Shown here: piece after piece, positions 35,208 to 44,350 of the stretch | Position numbering within the stretch: position 1 is the stretch's first letter | Layout of the letters: every line of letters starts with the position of its first letter | Assembly: GCF_902859855.1 (NCBI RefSeq) | Contig: NZ_CADIKH010000035.1 | Span: forward strand, 1 to 64,000 | Source of the DNA: Paraburkholderia humisilvae | GTDB taxonomy: Bacteria; Pseudomonadota; Gammaproteobacteria; Burkholderiales; Burkholderiaceae | Direction: 5' to 3' | Length of the DNA stretch: 64,000 nucleotides | Notes under the pieces: generated by a model | The model's input: the letters and a program-made list of their open reading frames with translations, nothing else | Database searches by the model: none | Told to the model about the DNA's origin: nothing | Made by a program: the position numbers and the translations under genes

Positions 35208-36038
35208 ATGACCGACACGCCCGGCTCCACGCCGCCCTTTCCCGGATTTCCCGGCTTCCCGCCCGCCGAAATGCTCGACCGGATGTGGGGGATGATGCGT
35301 CTCACGCCGTTCGGCGCCGCCTTTCCCGGTACGCACCCGGGCGCTGCGCAGGGCTTCGTGCCGTCATTGTCGATGATGTCCGACATGATGGCGCCGCTGA
35401 CCAACGTCGAAGAACTCGACAAGCGCATTACCGACATGCGCGCGGTCGAGCAATGGCTGAAACTGAATCTGAATATGCTGCAATCGGCGATTCAGGCGCT
35501 CGAGGTGCAGCGCGCAACGCTCGCGACGCTGCGGGCATTCGGCGCATTTGCCCAGTCGTCGATGACACAGCCGGTGGCCGACGCGCCGCGACGCGCGCAA
35601 ACACCCGCCCAGCAACAGGCGGACGACATGGCTGCGTCCCGCGCGGACGCGGCCGCCGGAACGGGCGAGTCCGCGCAGGACACCGGCGAAAGCGCACCGC
35701 CGCCGGGGTTCGATGCGTCGGGATGGTGGAATCTGCTGCAATCGCAGTTCAATCAGATCGCGCAATTCGCGATGTCGCAACCGGGGATGGCCGAAGGCAA
35801 TGCCACAGGCGCTGAGGGCAGCGACGGTGGCGGGCATCAGGCGGCCGAACGAAGCGAAGCGGCGGCGGCCCACACGAGCGAACCGCGTGCGAATCACGGG
35901 AGCCGGGCCGAGCGCAGTGCGGGCGCATCGTCGCAGCAGCCGGCAGCGAAACGGCCGGCTGCGAAGCGCGCGCCGGCAGCCAAACGGGCAGCCGCGAGCA
36001 CACCGAAGAAGACGCCGGAGCCGGATCAGTCGGAGTAA
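35208..36038 (+). CDS. phaM: PHA granule regulatory protein PhaM
   Basis: 276-residue PhaM family protein, which activates the PHA synthase PhaC and tethers polyhydroxyalkanoate granules to DNA. N-terminal FPGFPGFPPAEMLDRMWGMM, the core helix NVEELDKRITDMRAVEQWL near residues 65-83, a variable acidic/Ala-rich centre, and a basic C-terminus with PAAKRPAAKRAPAAKR, the histone-like DNA-binding tail. A GAGGAGATCAAC site precedes the ATG. Confidence 0.92.
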   Translation: MTDTPGSTPPFPGFPGFPPAEMLDRMWGMMRLTPFGAAFPGTHPGAAQGFVPSLSMMSDMMAPLTNVEELDKRITDMRAVEQWLKLNLNMLQSAIQALEVQRATLATLRAFGAFAQSSMTQPVADAPRRAQTPAQQQADDMAASRADAAAGTGESAQDTGESAPPPGFDASGWWNLLQSQFNQIAQFAMSQPGMAEGNATGAEGSDGGGHQAAERSEAAAAHTSEPRANHGSRAERSAGASSQQPAAKRPAAKRAPAAKRAAASTPKKTPEPDQSE

Positions 36039-36706
36039 GTCCGGCCCGGCGGTGAGGCGGACTTGCCGTCTGGTCGAGCTGCCGCGCCAGACGTTCGTTT
36101 GAGGCCGCGTGTTCGTCATGACCGGGTGTGGCCGCGCGGCTTCTCATCGGCCATGCGGCCCGCTTCTGTGCCGCTTCGGCCTCGCTTCGGCTCGCTTGCG
36201 CCGTTTTCGCGTCGCTGGTTGCCGCGTCGCGTCGTCTGTGTCGTTCCGCTCAAGCGGCAAAAGCAGCCTTGTTCCAGATCAATCAACGGCGTCCTTGCCG
36301 GTTGCGATGGCTTTTACAGCGCGGTCATTCAAGGCGTGCGTGTTATTATTCGTTAAGATTTTCAGCCCACGAGCCTGCGTCGAAAATCACCATTCCAGCA
36401 GCTCGCCAAGCGTCGGCATCCCGGCGTAGGGCTTGCCGCGGCGTTGCGCCGCACGCTGGCTTGACCTCAGGCACAGGGTCTCCCTCACCCACGGTTGGCC
36501 GCGCATTGTGAAATCCCGCATTTCGCAAGCGCTTAAAACGCCGCTGGTACTTCTTTGCCACAGAATTTTCTGGGCGACCGATTACCGCGTAAAATTGAAT
36601 GCTGCGCCGGCGAAAGCGCGGTTTTCGTTCGTCAGCGGCAAAACGAGCAATAAGTGGTTGGACAGACACAAACAGACGTGGCCTTGCGCAGAACAGGGGT
36701 GGGACT
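36039..36706. other. Intergenic region after phaM
   Basis: About 670 bases with no credible gene. The right part (36340-36700) is less GC-rich and should hold the promoter of the next gene. Nothing else recognised. Confidence 0.5.
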
Positions 36707-37579
36707 ATGAACACCATGCTTTATCCGGAACTATATAAATCGCTTGAATCCGTCCGATGGGACATGGAAAAAGACATCCCCTGGGACAAGTTCGACGCGT
36801 CATTGCTCACCGACGAGCAGGCCGCAACGATCAAGATGAACGCGATCACGGAATGGTCCGCGCTGCCCGCCACGGAAATGTTCCTGCGCGACAATCATCA
36901 CGACAGCGATTTCTCAGCGTTCATGAGCGTGTGGTTCTTCGAAGAACAAAAACACTCACTCGTATTGATGGAATATCTGCGGCGCTTTAAGCCGGAACTG
37001 GTCCCCACTGAAGAAGAATTGCACGCGGTGCGCTTCGAATTCGATCCGGCGCCGCCGCTCGAAACGCTGATGCTGCATTTCTGCGGCGAAATCCGTCTGA
37101 ATCACTGGTATCGCCGGGCTGCCGAATGGCATACCGAACCGGTCATCAAGCACATTTACGAAACGATCTCGCGCGACGAGGCCCGTCATGGCGGCGCGTA
37201 TCTGCGTTACATGAAAAAAGCCATGGGCAACTTCGGCGACGTGGCACGCGCGGCGTTCGCGAAAATCGGCGTGCTGATGGCGTCGGCGCGCCGCACCGAA
37301 AAGCCGCTGCATCCGACCAACCTGCACGTGAATCAGGCGCTGTTCCCGCGCGATACGATCCAGTCGCGTCTGCCCGATCCCGAGTGGCTCGAACGCTGGC
37401 TCGACGAGCAGATCCGCTTCGATGACGGTTGGGAAAAGAAGGTCGTCGAACGGATCTTGCATAACCTGTCCATTCTGTTCGAGCGCACGTTCAACACGGC
37501 GCAGGAATTGAACCGTTACCGCAAGGAAGTCACCGCGCGCCTGCAGAGCGAACAAGGTCCGGCGCGGCAGCCCGCGTGA
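36707..37579 (+). CDS. Ferritin-like di-iron protein, acyl-ACP desaturase-related
   Basis: 290-residue helical protein. Two iron-ligand motifs are visible, FFEEQKHS (E-E-x-x-H near residue 80) and SRDEARHGGAY (D-E-x-x-H near residue 160), with further Glu residues (TEMFLRDN; HFCGEIRLNHWY) in the other helices. This is the four-helix di-iron carboxylate layout of acyl-ACP desaturase and related ferritin-like oxygenases. Substrate is unknown; no reductase gene adjoins. GGGGTGGG precedes the ATG, followed by its own terminator. Confidence 0.75.
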   Translation: MNTMLYPELYKSLESVRWDMEKDIPWDKFDASLLTDEQAATIKMNAITEWSALPATEMFLRDNHHDSDFSAFMSVWFFEEQKHSLVLMEYLRRFKPELVPTEEELHAVRFEFDPAPPLETLMLHFCGEIRLNHWYRRAAEWHTEPVIKHIYETISRDEARHGGAYLRYMKKAMGNFGDVARAAFAKIGVLMASARRTEKPLHPTNLHVNQALFPRDTIQSRLPDPEWLERWLDEQIRFDDGWEKKVVERILHNLSILFERTFNTAQELNRYRKEVTARLQSEQGPARQPA

Positions 37580-37630
37580 TGCGCTGAAGCGCGGCTGAGA
37601 AACTCACACAGGCATGCTTGTCCTTGATCG

Positions 37631-37664
37631 CGGCCCGGCAGGCGTAAGCCCGCCGGGCCGTTTT
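37631..37664 (+). terminator. Terminator of di-iron protein gene
   Basis: CGGCCCGGC-12 bases-GCCGGGCCG followed by TTTT, 50 bases after the stop. Confidence 0.85.
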
Positions 37665-37769
37665 GCGTCGGTCGCCTGACGTGGGCGTGCCGGCCTCGGC
37701 ATGGATTCGTCAGAACCTGTCGACACGTGTATCGTTGCGGCAACCCCGGCTACTCCCATTTCCTTCGTC

Positions 37770-38255
37770 ATGACCGCTTCTTTCGAACGCAAGTTCACGA
37801 CCCGCGACGCGCTCGCGCAACGCCGTCCGTCGCTGCGCGGGCCGGTGGTATTCACCAATGGTGTGTTCGACATTCTGCATCGCGGTCACGTCACCTATCT
37901 CGCGGATGCGAAGGCGCTGGGCGCGTGTCTGATCGTCGGTGTGAACAGCGACGCTTCGGTGCGTATGCTCGGCAAGGGCGACGATCGGCCGATCAACCAC
38001 GAAGACGACCGGATGGCGCTACTCGCAGCGCTCGAAAGCGTTGACTGGGTGGTGCGTTTCGACGAACGCACGCCGATTGAGCTGATCGAAGCACTGCGTC
38101 CCGACGTGCTGGTGAAAGGCGGCGACTACGATATGGACGCATTGCCGGAATCGGCGCTGGTGCGTGGCTGGGGCGGGCGGGCGCTAGCCATTCCGTTCGA
38201 GCATGACCGCTCGACCACTGCGCTGCTAAAGAAAGTCCGCGCGCCGCAACAGTAG
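37770..38255 (+). CDS. rfaE2: Heptose 1-phosphate adenylyltransferase
   Basis: 161-residue nucleotidyltransferase, the C-terminal half of HldE as a stand-alone enzyme; it makes ADP-heptose for the lipopolysaccharide core. Motifs: FTNGVFDILHRGHVTYL (HxGH), GVNSDASVR, and VKGGDYDMDALPES. The start at 37770 (MTASFERKF) is preferred. The kinase half is not in the window. Confidence 0.92.
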   Translation: MTASFERKFTTRDALAQRRPSLRGPVVFTNGVFDILHRGHVTYLADAKALGACLIVGVNSDASVRMLGKGDDRPINHEDDRMALLAALESVDWVVRFDERTPIELIEALRPDVLVKGGDYDMDALPESALVRGWGGRALAIPFEHDRSTTALLKKVRAPQQ

Positions 38256-38300
38256 GACGGTCGCGCGGCTCGATGCGAGCGGCCGGATGCCGCCGCGTGG

Positions 38301-38540
38301 CTATTGCAACAGCGCCGACGCCGCGATCGGCGCGACCGGTGCGGGGCCGCCCACGACGGCCTGGTCCGCCGCGTCGGCGGCCGACATCGGTTGTACGCGC
38401 AGCCATTCCGGATGAATCTGGCGGTTCAGATGAAACGGCTCGTGCGCGCCGGCGGCCGGCGCCGACCCGAATAAGCCGCGCACCGCGGCGAATGCCAACA
38501 GATTGGCAATGACGAGCAGGGTGATCAGCCAGCGCAGCAT
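38301..38540 (-). CDS. Small inner-membrane hypothetical protein
   Basis: 79-residue protein with one N-terminal membrane helix (WLITLLVIANLLAFAAVRGL), followed by a segment with LNRQIHPEWLRVQPMS and a Pro/Ala-rich tail. The helix-plus-short-periplasmic-segment layout and the LxVxPMS pattern resemble truncated SPOR-type proteins encoded beside coaX in Burkholderiaceae. Likely cotranscribed with coaX. Confidence 0.7.
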   Translation of the reverse strand: MLRWLITLLVIANLLAFAAVRGLFGSAPAAGAHEPFHLNRQIHPEWLRVQPMSAADAADQAVVGGPAPVAPIAASALLQ

Positions 38541-38597
38541 CGGTGGACTCTCCGTTGTGTGGTGTCAGTCGTCGTGAGCGACAACCTGTTTCTGTTC

Positions 38598-39461
38598 TTA
38601 TGCGGCGTGCGGGGCGCCATCGGTGGCGATCAACGCGAGCCCCGCGAGCACCAGCGAATCGTGCCGCGTATGCGGCACCTGCAGCGACCTGACCACTTCG
38701 CCTGCTGCGCCGCCGCCGACCACGAGCCGCATTGGCGTACGCCATTCGTCCTGCAGACGGCGCCACATCCGCTCGATGAACGCCGCTTGCGCCAGTGCGC
38801 ATCCCGCTGCGATCGCATCGTGCGTATTCGTCGCGAAGCATAACGCATGCGGATCAGACCACGCAGGGATGGCGGCCTCGGACGGGTGATCGTCCGTCAG
38901 CGGGTCCTGTGTGTCGAGCGTGCCTAGCGTCGGCAATTGCGCGGTGTGCTCGCCGAGCGAGCGCATCATCAGCGACCAGCCCGGCGTGATCAATCCGCCC
39001 GCGAACGTGCCGTCCTTGCGTAGCGCTTCCAGCGTGGTCGCAGTGCCGAAGGTCGCGATGAGCAGATCTTCATCCGGAAATGCCGCATGTGCGCCGATCA
39101 TGCCGGCCCAGCGGTCACTACCGAGCGACGCCGGCACCGTGTAGCCGTTGCGCACGCCGCATTGCTGCGCGGTGGCGTGAATCGTTGTGCGCGGCAGCGC
39201 GGGCCAGTACGCGTCGAGCAGCGTGTCGACGCGCCGCGCGACGGCTTCACCCGCGACGTTCGAGATCCATGCGCCACGCGGCGCCGGGAGCGCGTGCCAA
39301 TCGGGTTCGTGCTCGGCGACGAGGGGGTCGCCGATGCCCTTCACCAGCAAACCGCTATGCGTGAACGTGCCGCTGTGCGTTTGTGCGCCGTTGCCATCGA
39401 CCAGCGCCCATTTGACGCGGCTATTGCCGGCATCGATCAGCAAAAACGGCGCGCGGTTCAC
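38598..39461 (-). CDS. coaX: Type III pantothenate kinase
   Basis: 287-residue ASKHA-fold kinase that phosphorylates pantothenate in the first step of coenzyme A synthesis. Motifs: LLIDAGNSRVKWAL (phosphate loop), LGSDRWAGMIGAH, LIATFGTATTLEAL and GGLITPGWSLM. The start is a GTG at 39461 that overlaps the birA stop (GTGA), so the two genes are coupled. Confidence 0.94.
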   Translation of the reverse strand: MNRAPFLLIDAGNSRVKWALVDGNGAQTHSGTFTHSGLLVKGIGDPLVAEHEPDWHALPAPRGAWISNVAGEAVARRVDTLLDAYWPALPRTTIHATAQQCGVRNGYTVPASLGSDRWAGMIGAHAAFPDEDLLIATFGTATTLEALRKDGTFAGGLITPGWSLMMRSLGEHTAQLPTLGTLDTQDPLTDDHPSEAAIPAWSDPHALCFATNTHDAIAAGCALAQAAFIERMWRRLQDEWRTPMRLVVGGGAAGEVVRSLQVPHTRHDSLVLAGLALIATDGAPHAA

Positions 39462-40363
39462 GATACGCCCCGCTCGACAAGCCGCAGCGACACGTCGCCG
39501 GTCGAGATCGCGGTACGGCCGATATGCGTATCGAGCAGCAGTTGCCCGCGCTCGTCGACGCCCTCGGCGATGCCGCGCCCGACTTCGACGCCTTGCTCGA
39601 ACAGCAGCACCTCGCGGCCGGCATAGGCGTGACACGCGTTCCAGCGCGGCTGGAACGGCGCGAAGCCTTCCGCCGCAAAGCGTTTGAGCGCCGGTTCGAG
39701 CGCGTTGAGCTCGGCGGCGAGCGTATCGGTGAGATTGGCTGTCGGCAGCGCACGCGACAGCGCCGTGGGCGTCGCACCGCGCGCTTCGGGCGGCACGCCG
39801 GCATTCAGCGCGCCGACCTTCGCGGCCAGTTCGTCGGCGCCTTTCACATTGGTGCCGATGCCGATCACCACCGCGCTTGCGTCGTCGGTGCTCCACGCGG
39901 TTTCGATCAGGATACCGGCCAGCTTGTCGCCTTCGAGCAGCACGTCGTTCGGCCACTTCAGCGCGATCTGGCCGGGGCCCGCGACCGGCAGCGAGCGCAG
40001 CCCGTCGACCAGCGCGACACCGACCGCCAGACTCAGGCCCGCCAGCCCTTCGAGCGGACACGGCAGCACACAGGCGACCGAAAACAGCAACGCGTTGCCC
40101 GGTTCCGCGTACCATGGGCGGCCGCGGCGGCCGCGGCCCGCGGTTTGCAGATAGGCGACCCGCACGATCGGCCGCTCGAGCGCGCCGGCCTTACGCGGCA
40201 ATGTTTTCACGCGGGCCATCAGGTCGGCGTTGGTGGAGCCGGTTTCCTCGACGATCTCGATCGGCCAGTCGTGCGCGGCCGGACCGAATAGCGTCACCGC
40301 GCGGGCGCGGTCGATGCGCCAGTCGTCGGTATCGTGGGCGCCAGATGAGGTGGGGATAGTCAT
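39458..40363 (-). CDS. birA: Biotin-[acetyl-CoA-carboxylase] ligase BirA
   Basis: 301-residue biotin protein ligase. Signature GSTNADLM, QTAGRGRRGRPWYA (biotinyl-AMP loop), LKWPNDVLLEGDKLAGIL, and a C-terminal SH3-like domain. There is no N-terminal DNA-binding domain, so it is a mono-functional enzyme rather than the repressor type of E. coli. The start at 40363 is chosen; the frame upstream is not coding. Confidence 0.94.
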   Translation of the reverse strand: MTIPTSSGAHDTDDWRIDRARAVTLFGPAAHDWPIEIVEETGSTNADLMARVKTLPRKAGALERPIVRVAYLQTAGRGRRGRPWYAEPGNALLFSVACVLPCPLEGLAGLSLAVGVALVDGLRSLPVAGPGQIALKWPNDVLLEGDKLAGILIETAWSTDDASAVVIGIGTNVKGADELAAKVGALNAGVPPEARGATPTALSRALPTANLTDTLAAELNALEPALKRFAAEGFAPFQPRWNACHAYAGREVLLFEQGVEVGRGIAEGVDERGQLLLDTHIGRTAISTGDVSLRLVERGVS

Positions 40364-40490
40364 GCGGCGTATTGTAGCGACCACTCGCACCGGCCGCGAC
40401 CCACCGCTCGTCAATGCCGGTGGCGCGGTGTTGCCCAGTGTTGCCGAATGACGCTGGTTTTCGTCAATTCCCGTCGCGTCCCATCGGTGT

Positions 40491-40520
40491 TTGCCGCTTT
40501 TTGCCGCTTCTTGCCGCTTC
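40491..40520. repeat. Triple 10-bp tandem repeat TTGCCGCTTY
   Basis: TTGCCGCTTT, TTGCCGCTTC, TTGCCGCTTC without gaps in the intergenic region between birA and the mla operon. One helical turn per unit would align bound proteins on one DNA face. It may also be a slippage product. Confidence 0.6.
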
Positions 40521-40630
40521 GTGCAGTGACCCGCCGACCTCCGGCGGCGCAGGGCCGGGCATGCCCGCACGGCCGCGAGGCGGCGCGTTCGTTACAATGC
40601 CCGTTAATCCGACAACGACCATCCAGCGCC

Positions 40631-41767
40631 TTGAACTACGACACTCCGCCCGGCCTTGAAGTCGCGGCAGGCAGACAGGGCAAGATCGTCCGGCTGTCCG
40701 GCCAGTGGACTGCGCTCGCACTCGCGCGCGACCGCTCGCAGGGCCGTGCGCTGCCCCGCCTGCGCGAGCTGATCGGCACCGACAAGGTCGCGCAATGGGA
40801 CTTGTCGCGCATCGAGCGGCTGGACCACGTCGGCGGCCAGGCGCTGTGGCGCATGTGGGGCTATCGACTGCCCGCTGATCTGGTTGCGTTGAATGCGACA
40901 CAGCGTGACATTTTCGACCGGATCGCACTGCTCGACCGCGAACGCGAGAACCCCGAGAGCGTGCTGCGCCCCGACCCGTTCACGCGGCTCGGTCTTGGTC
41001 TCTTCTCGTTCTTCGAGCATCTGTACGGCGGCGTCGCGATGTTCGGCCGCGTGGTGCTGGACCTGCTGTCGGTCGCGCGCAATCCGAAGATCATGCCGTG
41101 GAAAGAAATTTCCGCGAACGTCTACTACGCGGGCGCGAGAGCGCTGCCGATCATCGCGCTCGTCGCGTTCCTGATCGGCATCGTGCTCAGCTATCTGTCC
41201 GCGCAGCAATTGCGTCTGTTCGGCGCGAACCAGTTCATTGTCAATATCCTCGGGCTAGCGGTGATCCGCGAACTGGGGCCGGTGCTGTCGGCGATTCTCG
41301 TCGCGGGGCGTTCGGGCTCGTCGATCACCGCGCAGATCGGTGTGATGCGGGTCACCGAAGAACTCGACGCAATGCGCGTGATGGGCATTCCGCACGGGCT
41401 GCGGCTGATTCTTCCGCGGGTGATCGCGCTCGCCGTCGCGATGCCGCTGCTCGTGATGTGGACCAACATCATCTCGCTGCTGGGCGGTGCGCTCGCCGCG
41501 AAACTCGTGCTGCAGATCGATATGTCGTACTTTGCGCGCTCGCTGCCGAGCGTCGTGCCGGTCGCGAACCTGTGGATCGGTCTCGGTAAGGGCGCGACCT
41601 TCGGCATGCTGATCGGGCTGGTCGGCTGCCATTTCGGCTTTCGCATCAAGGCGAATTCGCAAAGCCTCGGCGAAGGCACAACGGCCTCGGTCGTTACCTC
41701 GATCACGGTCGTGATTCTCGCGGACGCGGTGTTCGCGATTCTCTTTCAGAACGTGGGGCTCTCATGA
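40631..41767 (+). CDS. MlaE-family lipid ABC permease with N-terminal STAS-like domain
   Basis: 378-residue permease. Residues about 1-110 form a STAS-like domain (IVRLSGQWTALAL; WDLSRIERLDHVGGQALW), the role played by separate MlaB in E. coli. The rest is the MlaE permease (NPKIMPWKEISANVYYAGARAL; VIRELGPVLSAILVAGRSGSS; VTEELDAMRVMGI). With the next genes it moves phospholipids between membranes. A TTG at 40631 is the only start near the expected N-terminus; this choice is uncertain. Confidence 0.85.
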   Translation: MNYDTPPGLEVAAGRQGKIVRLSGQWTALALARDRSQGRALPRLRELIGTDKVAQWDLSRIERLDHVGGQALWRMWGYRLPADLVALNATQRDIFDRIALLDRERENPESVLRPDPFTRLGLGLFSFFEHLYGGVAMFGRVVLDLLSVARNPKIMPWKEISANVYYAGARALPIIALVAFLIGIVLSYLSAQQLRLFGANQFIVNILGLAVIRELGPVLSAILVAGRSGSSITAQIGVMRVTEELDAMRVMGIPHGLRLILPRVIALAVAMPLLVMWTNIISLLGGALAAKLVLQIDMSYFARSLPSVVPVANLWIGLGKGATFGMLIGLVGCHFGFRIKANSQSLGEGTTASVVTSITVVILADAVFAILFQNVGLS

Positions 41768-42654
41768 TTGCGCCGCTTACACATGCCGTACGGGACCAGC
41801 CGCTGCCGGAGATCGCCGAAACCGTGATCGAGGTGCGCAACCTGACGAAACGCTATGGCCGCAACGTCGTGCACCAGCACCTGAACTTCGACGTGAGGCG
41901 CGGCGAGATCGTCGCGATCGTCGGTGGGTCAGGCTCGGGCAAGACCACGCTGATGCGCCAGATCCTCGGGCTCGATAAGCCGACGTCAGGCACGATCAAG
42001 GTGTTCGGCGAGGACACGTCGCAGATCGATCCGGAAGAGGCGCGCCTGATGCGCAGCCGGATGGGCATGCTGTTCCAGCAGGGCGCGCTCTTTTCATCGC
42101 TGTCGGTATTCGACAACATCGCGCAGCCATTGCGCGAGCTCGGCAAGGTGCCGGAAGAACTGCTGCGCGACATCGTGATGCTGAAGCTCGAGATGGTCGG
42201 CCTGCCATGCAAGAATGCGTCGAAGATGCCGGCGGCGCTGTCGGGCGGGATGATCAAGCGGGTCGGCATTGCGCGCGCGATCGCGCTCGAGCCGGAACTG
42301 CTCTTCCTCGATGAGCCGACCGCGGGGCTCGACCCGCAGGCGTCCGACGAATTCGTCGAATTGATCAGCGCGTTGCATCGCGCGCTCGGGCTGACTGTCG
42401 TGATGGTCACACACGACCTCGACACAATGGTCGCGTTGTCGTCGCGCGTCGCGGTGCTGGCCGACCGCAAGGTGCTGGTCGCCGCGCCGGTCGAGGAAGT
42501 GGCGCACGTCGATCATCCGTTCATCCGCGAGTATTTCCTCGGCCTGCGCGGACGTCTCGCGCTGCAAGGGCTGTCGCCGGAGCGCCGCGCGAAGCTGCCG
42601 TCCGAGGCGCTCGAACCCGCGTGCGACGCAATCGCGCTGCGAACCGCGATGTAA
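41764..42654 (+). CDS. MlaF-type ABC ATPase
   Basis: 296-residue ATP-binding protein. Walker A GGSGSGKTT, signature AALSGGMIKRVGIARA, Walker B LLFLDEPTAGLDP, H-loop VTHDLD. The match is to MlaF/Ttg2A, which drives MlaE. Overlaps the permease gene by 4 bases. The C-terminal extension (about 50 residues) is typical of these ATPases. Confidence 0.92.
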   Translation: MIAPLTHAVRDQPLPEIAETVIEVRNLTKRYGRNVVHQHLNFDVRRGEIVAIVGGSGSGKTTLMRQILGLDKPTSGTIKVFGEDTSQIDPEEARLMRSRMGMLFQQGALFSSLSVFDNIAQPLRELGKVPEELLRDIVMLKLEMVGLPCKNASKMPAALSGGMIKRVGIARAIALEPELLFLDEPTAGLDPQASDEFVELISALHRALGLTVVMVTHDLDTMVALSSRVAVLADRKVLVAAPVEEVAHVDHPFIREYFLGLRGRLALQGLSPERRAKLPSEALEPACDAIALRTAM

Positions 42655-42678
42655 GCGGAGAACCTGGGGAACCTGACG

Positions 42679-43662
42679 ATGGAAAACAAATCGCACGCCT
42701 TCTGGGCCGGGCTTTTCACCGTGGCGCTGGCGTTCGCGATCGCGGCAGCGGCGTTTCTGTTCAACGTCGACCGGTCGGAGCGCATACCTTACGACCTGAT
42801 TGCGCGCACCAATGTGACGGGGCTCTATCCGGACGCGGCAGTGCGCTTTCGCGGACTCGACGTGGGCAAGGTGCAGTCGTTGAAGTTCGATCCGGACCAT
42901 ACCGGACAGATCCTGATCCGCATTCTGGTCGACAAGCGCGCGCCGATCACCCATTCGACATACGGCACGCTCGCGCTGCAGGGGGTCACCGGCATCGCGT
43001 TCGTGCAGCTCGACGATACGGGCAAGAACCAGACGCCGCTTCCTTCGACGCCCAAAGACGTCGCGCAGTTGCCGTTGCACCCGGGCCTGTTCGATCAGCT
43101 GCAAAAACGTGGAGAAGTGCTGCTGCGACAGCTCGAACGTGTCGCGTCGGACGTCGATGACCTGCTGTCGCCGGAGAATCGCAAGCAACTGGTCGCAACC
43201 GTGGCAAGCCTGCAGCAGGCGGCCGACGGCGTCACGTCGCTGACGCAGCAAATGGCGCCGGCCGCCGGCAAGCTGCCCCACACGGTCGATCAGCTGAACG
43301 CGACGCTCGCGTCGACGAACCAGTTAGTGTCGAGCCTGAACCGGGCGAACGGTCCGCTCGAAACCAACCTGAACAAGGTCGGCACGGCGGCACAGCAGGC
43401 GGGCGATGCACTGACCGAAATGAACGCATCATTGCAGGAGATGTCAGCGCGGGTCGGCTACGACACGCTGCCGAAGGTCAATTCGCTGGCCGACGATGTG
43501 CGCACGGCGGTGCGCTCGGTCGATCGGGCCGCGAACACCTTGAGCGACGACCCACGCAGCATCCTGTTCGGCGCGCCGCGCCAGCCACCGGGTCCGGGCG
43601 AACCGGGCTTCTCATGGCCGGAAGCGACGGGTGCTGCGACGGGTGCTATCACGCAAAAATGA
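42679..43662 (+). CDS. MCE-domain substrate-binding protein (MlaD-like)
   Basis: 327-residue membrane-anchored protein: one N-terminal helix (FWAGLFTVALAFAIAAAAFLF), an MCE domain at about residues 38-120 (TGLYPDAAVRFRGLDVGKV; GVTGIAFVQL), then a long helical domain with coiled-coil character. Longer than E. coli MlaD and more like the PqiB/Mce type. Binds lipids in the periplasm for the MlaEF complex. Confidence 0.9.
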   Translation: MENKSHAFWAGLFTVALAFAIAAAAFLFNVDRSERIPYDLIARTNVTGLYPDAAVRFRGLDVGKVQSLKFDPDHTGQILIRILVDKRAPITHSTYGTLALQGVTGIAFVQLDDTGKNQTPLPSTPKDVAQLPLHPGLFDQLQKRGEVLLRQLERVASDVDDLLSPENRKQLVATVASLQQAADGVTSLTQQMAPAAGKLPHTVDQLNATLASTNQLVSSLNRANGPLETNLNKVGTAAQQAGDALTEMNASLQEMSARVGYDTLPKVNSLADDVRTAVRSVDRAANTLSDDPRSILFGAPRQPPGPGEPGFSWPEATGAATGAITQK

Positions 43663-43680
43663 TCTGAAAGGAATACGCCC

Positions 43681-44319
43681 ATGTCACGCGCGATCAATCG
43701 CCTCATTCCGTGCGGTGTTCCGCTTGTTCCCATGTTTGCTGTGGCATTCGCCGTCGGCGCGCTGCTAAGCGGATGCGCGAGCAGTTCGACGGTGATGTCG
43801 GACATCCGCTACGATCTCGGGCCGCCCGCGCAGGTGGCGAGCGCGGGTCCGCTGTCGCCCGTCAAGATGCTCGACGTCACCGCGCCCGAGACGCTCGGCT
43901 CCGACCGGCTGATCTACCGGCTGAGTTACGTGGATACGCAGCGCACCGCGTCGTATGCAAATAGCCACTGGACGATGCCGCCCGCCCAGTTGCTGACGCA
44001 ACGGCTGCGCAACGCGTTGTCGGCGCGCGGCACTGTGCTGACCGGTGGCGACGGCATGCGTGCGCCGGTGCTGAGGGTCGATCTCGAAGAGTTCGAACAG
44101 GACTTCGACGCTCAGGCGCAAAGCCACGGCGCGGTGACCGCGCGCGCGACGCTCTCCTTCCAGGGCAAGGTCGTCGGCCAACACACATTCGCCGCGCGTG
44201 CGCCGGCGAGCACACCGGATGCGGCGGGGGGCGCGCGGGCAATTGCAGCCGCCACTGACGACCTCGTTGCGCAGATCACCGCATGGCTCGACGCGCAGGC
44301 GGTCGTCGCCGCGCAATGA
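43681..44319 (+). CDS. ABC-type transport auxiliary lipoprotein (PqiC-like)
   Basis: 212-residue lipoprotein with lipobox LLSGC near residue 29, followed by the ABC_trans_aux domain (YDLGPP; LIYRLSYVDTQRTASYANSHWTMPP; LLTQRLRNAL). Such proteins sit in the outer membrane and pair with MCE systems. Last gene of the lipid transport operon, 18 bases after the MCE gene. Confidence 0.88.
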   Translation: MSRAINRLIPCGVPLVPMFAVAFAVGALLSGCASSSTVMSDIRYDLGPPAQVASAGPLSPVKMLDVTAPETLGSDRLIYRLSYVDTQRTASYANSHWTMPPAQLLTQRLRNALSARGTVLTGGDGMRAPVLRVDLEEFEQDFDAQAQSHGAVTARATLSFQGKVVGQHTFAARAPASTPDAAGGARAIAAATDDLVAQITAWLDAQAVVAAQ

Positions 44320-44350
44320 CGGGCGGGCCGCGCGCGCCGCGGAGCGCGGC

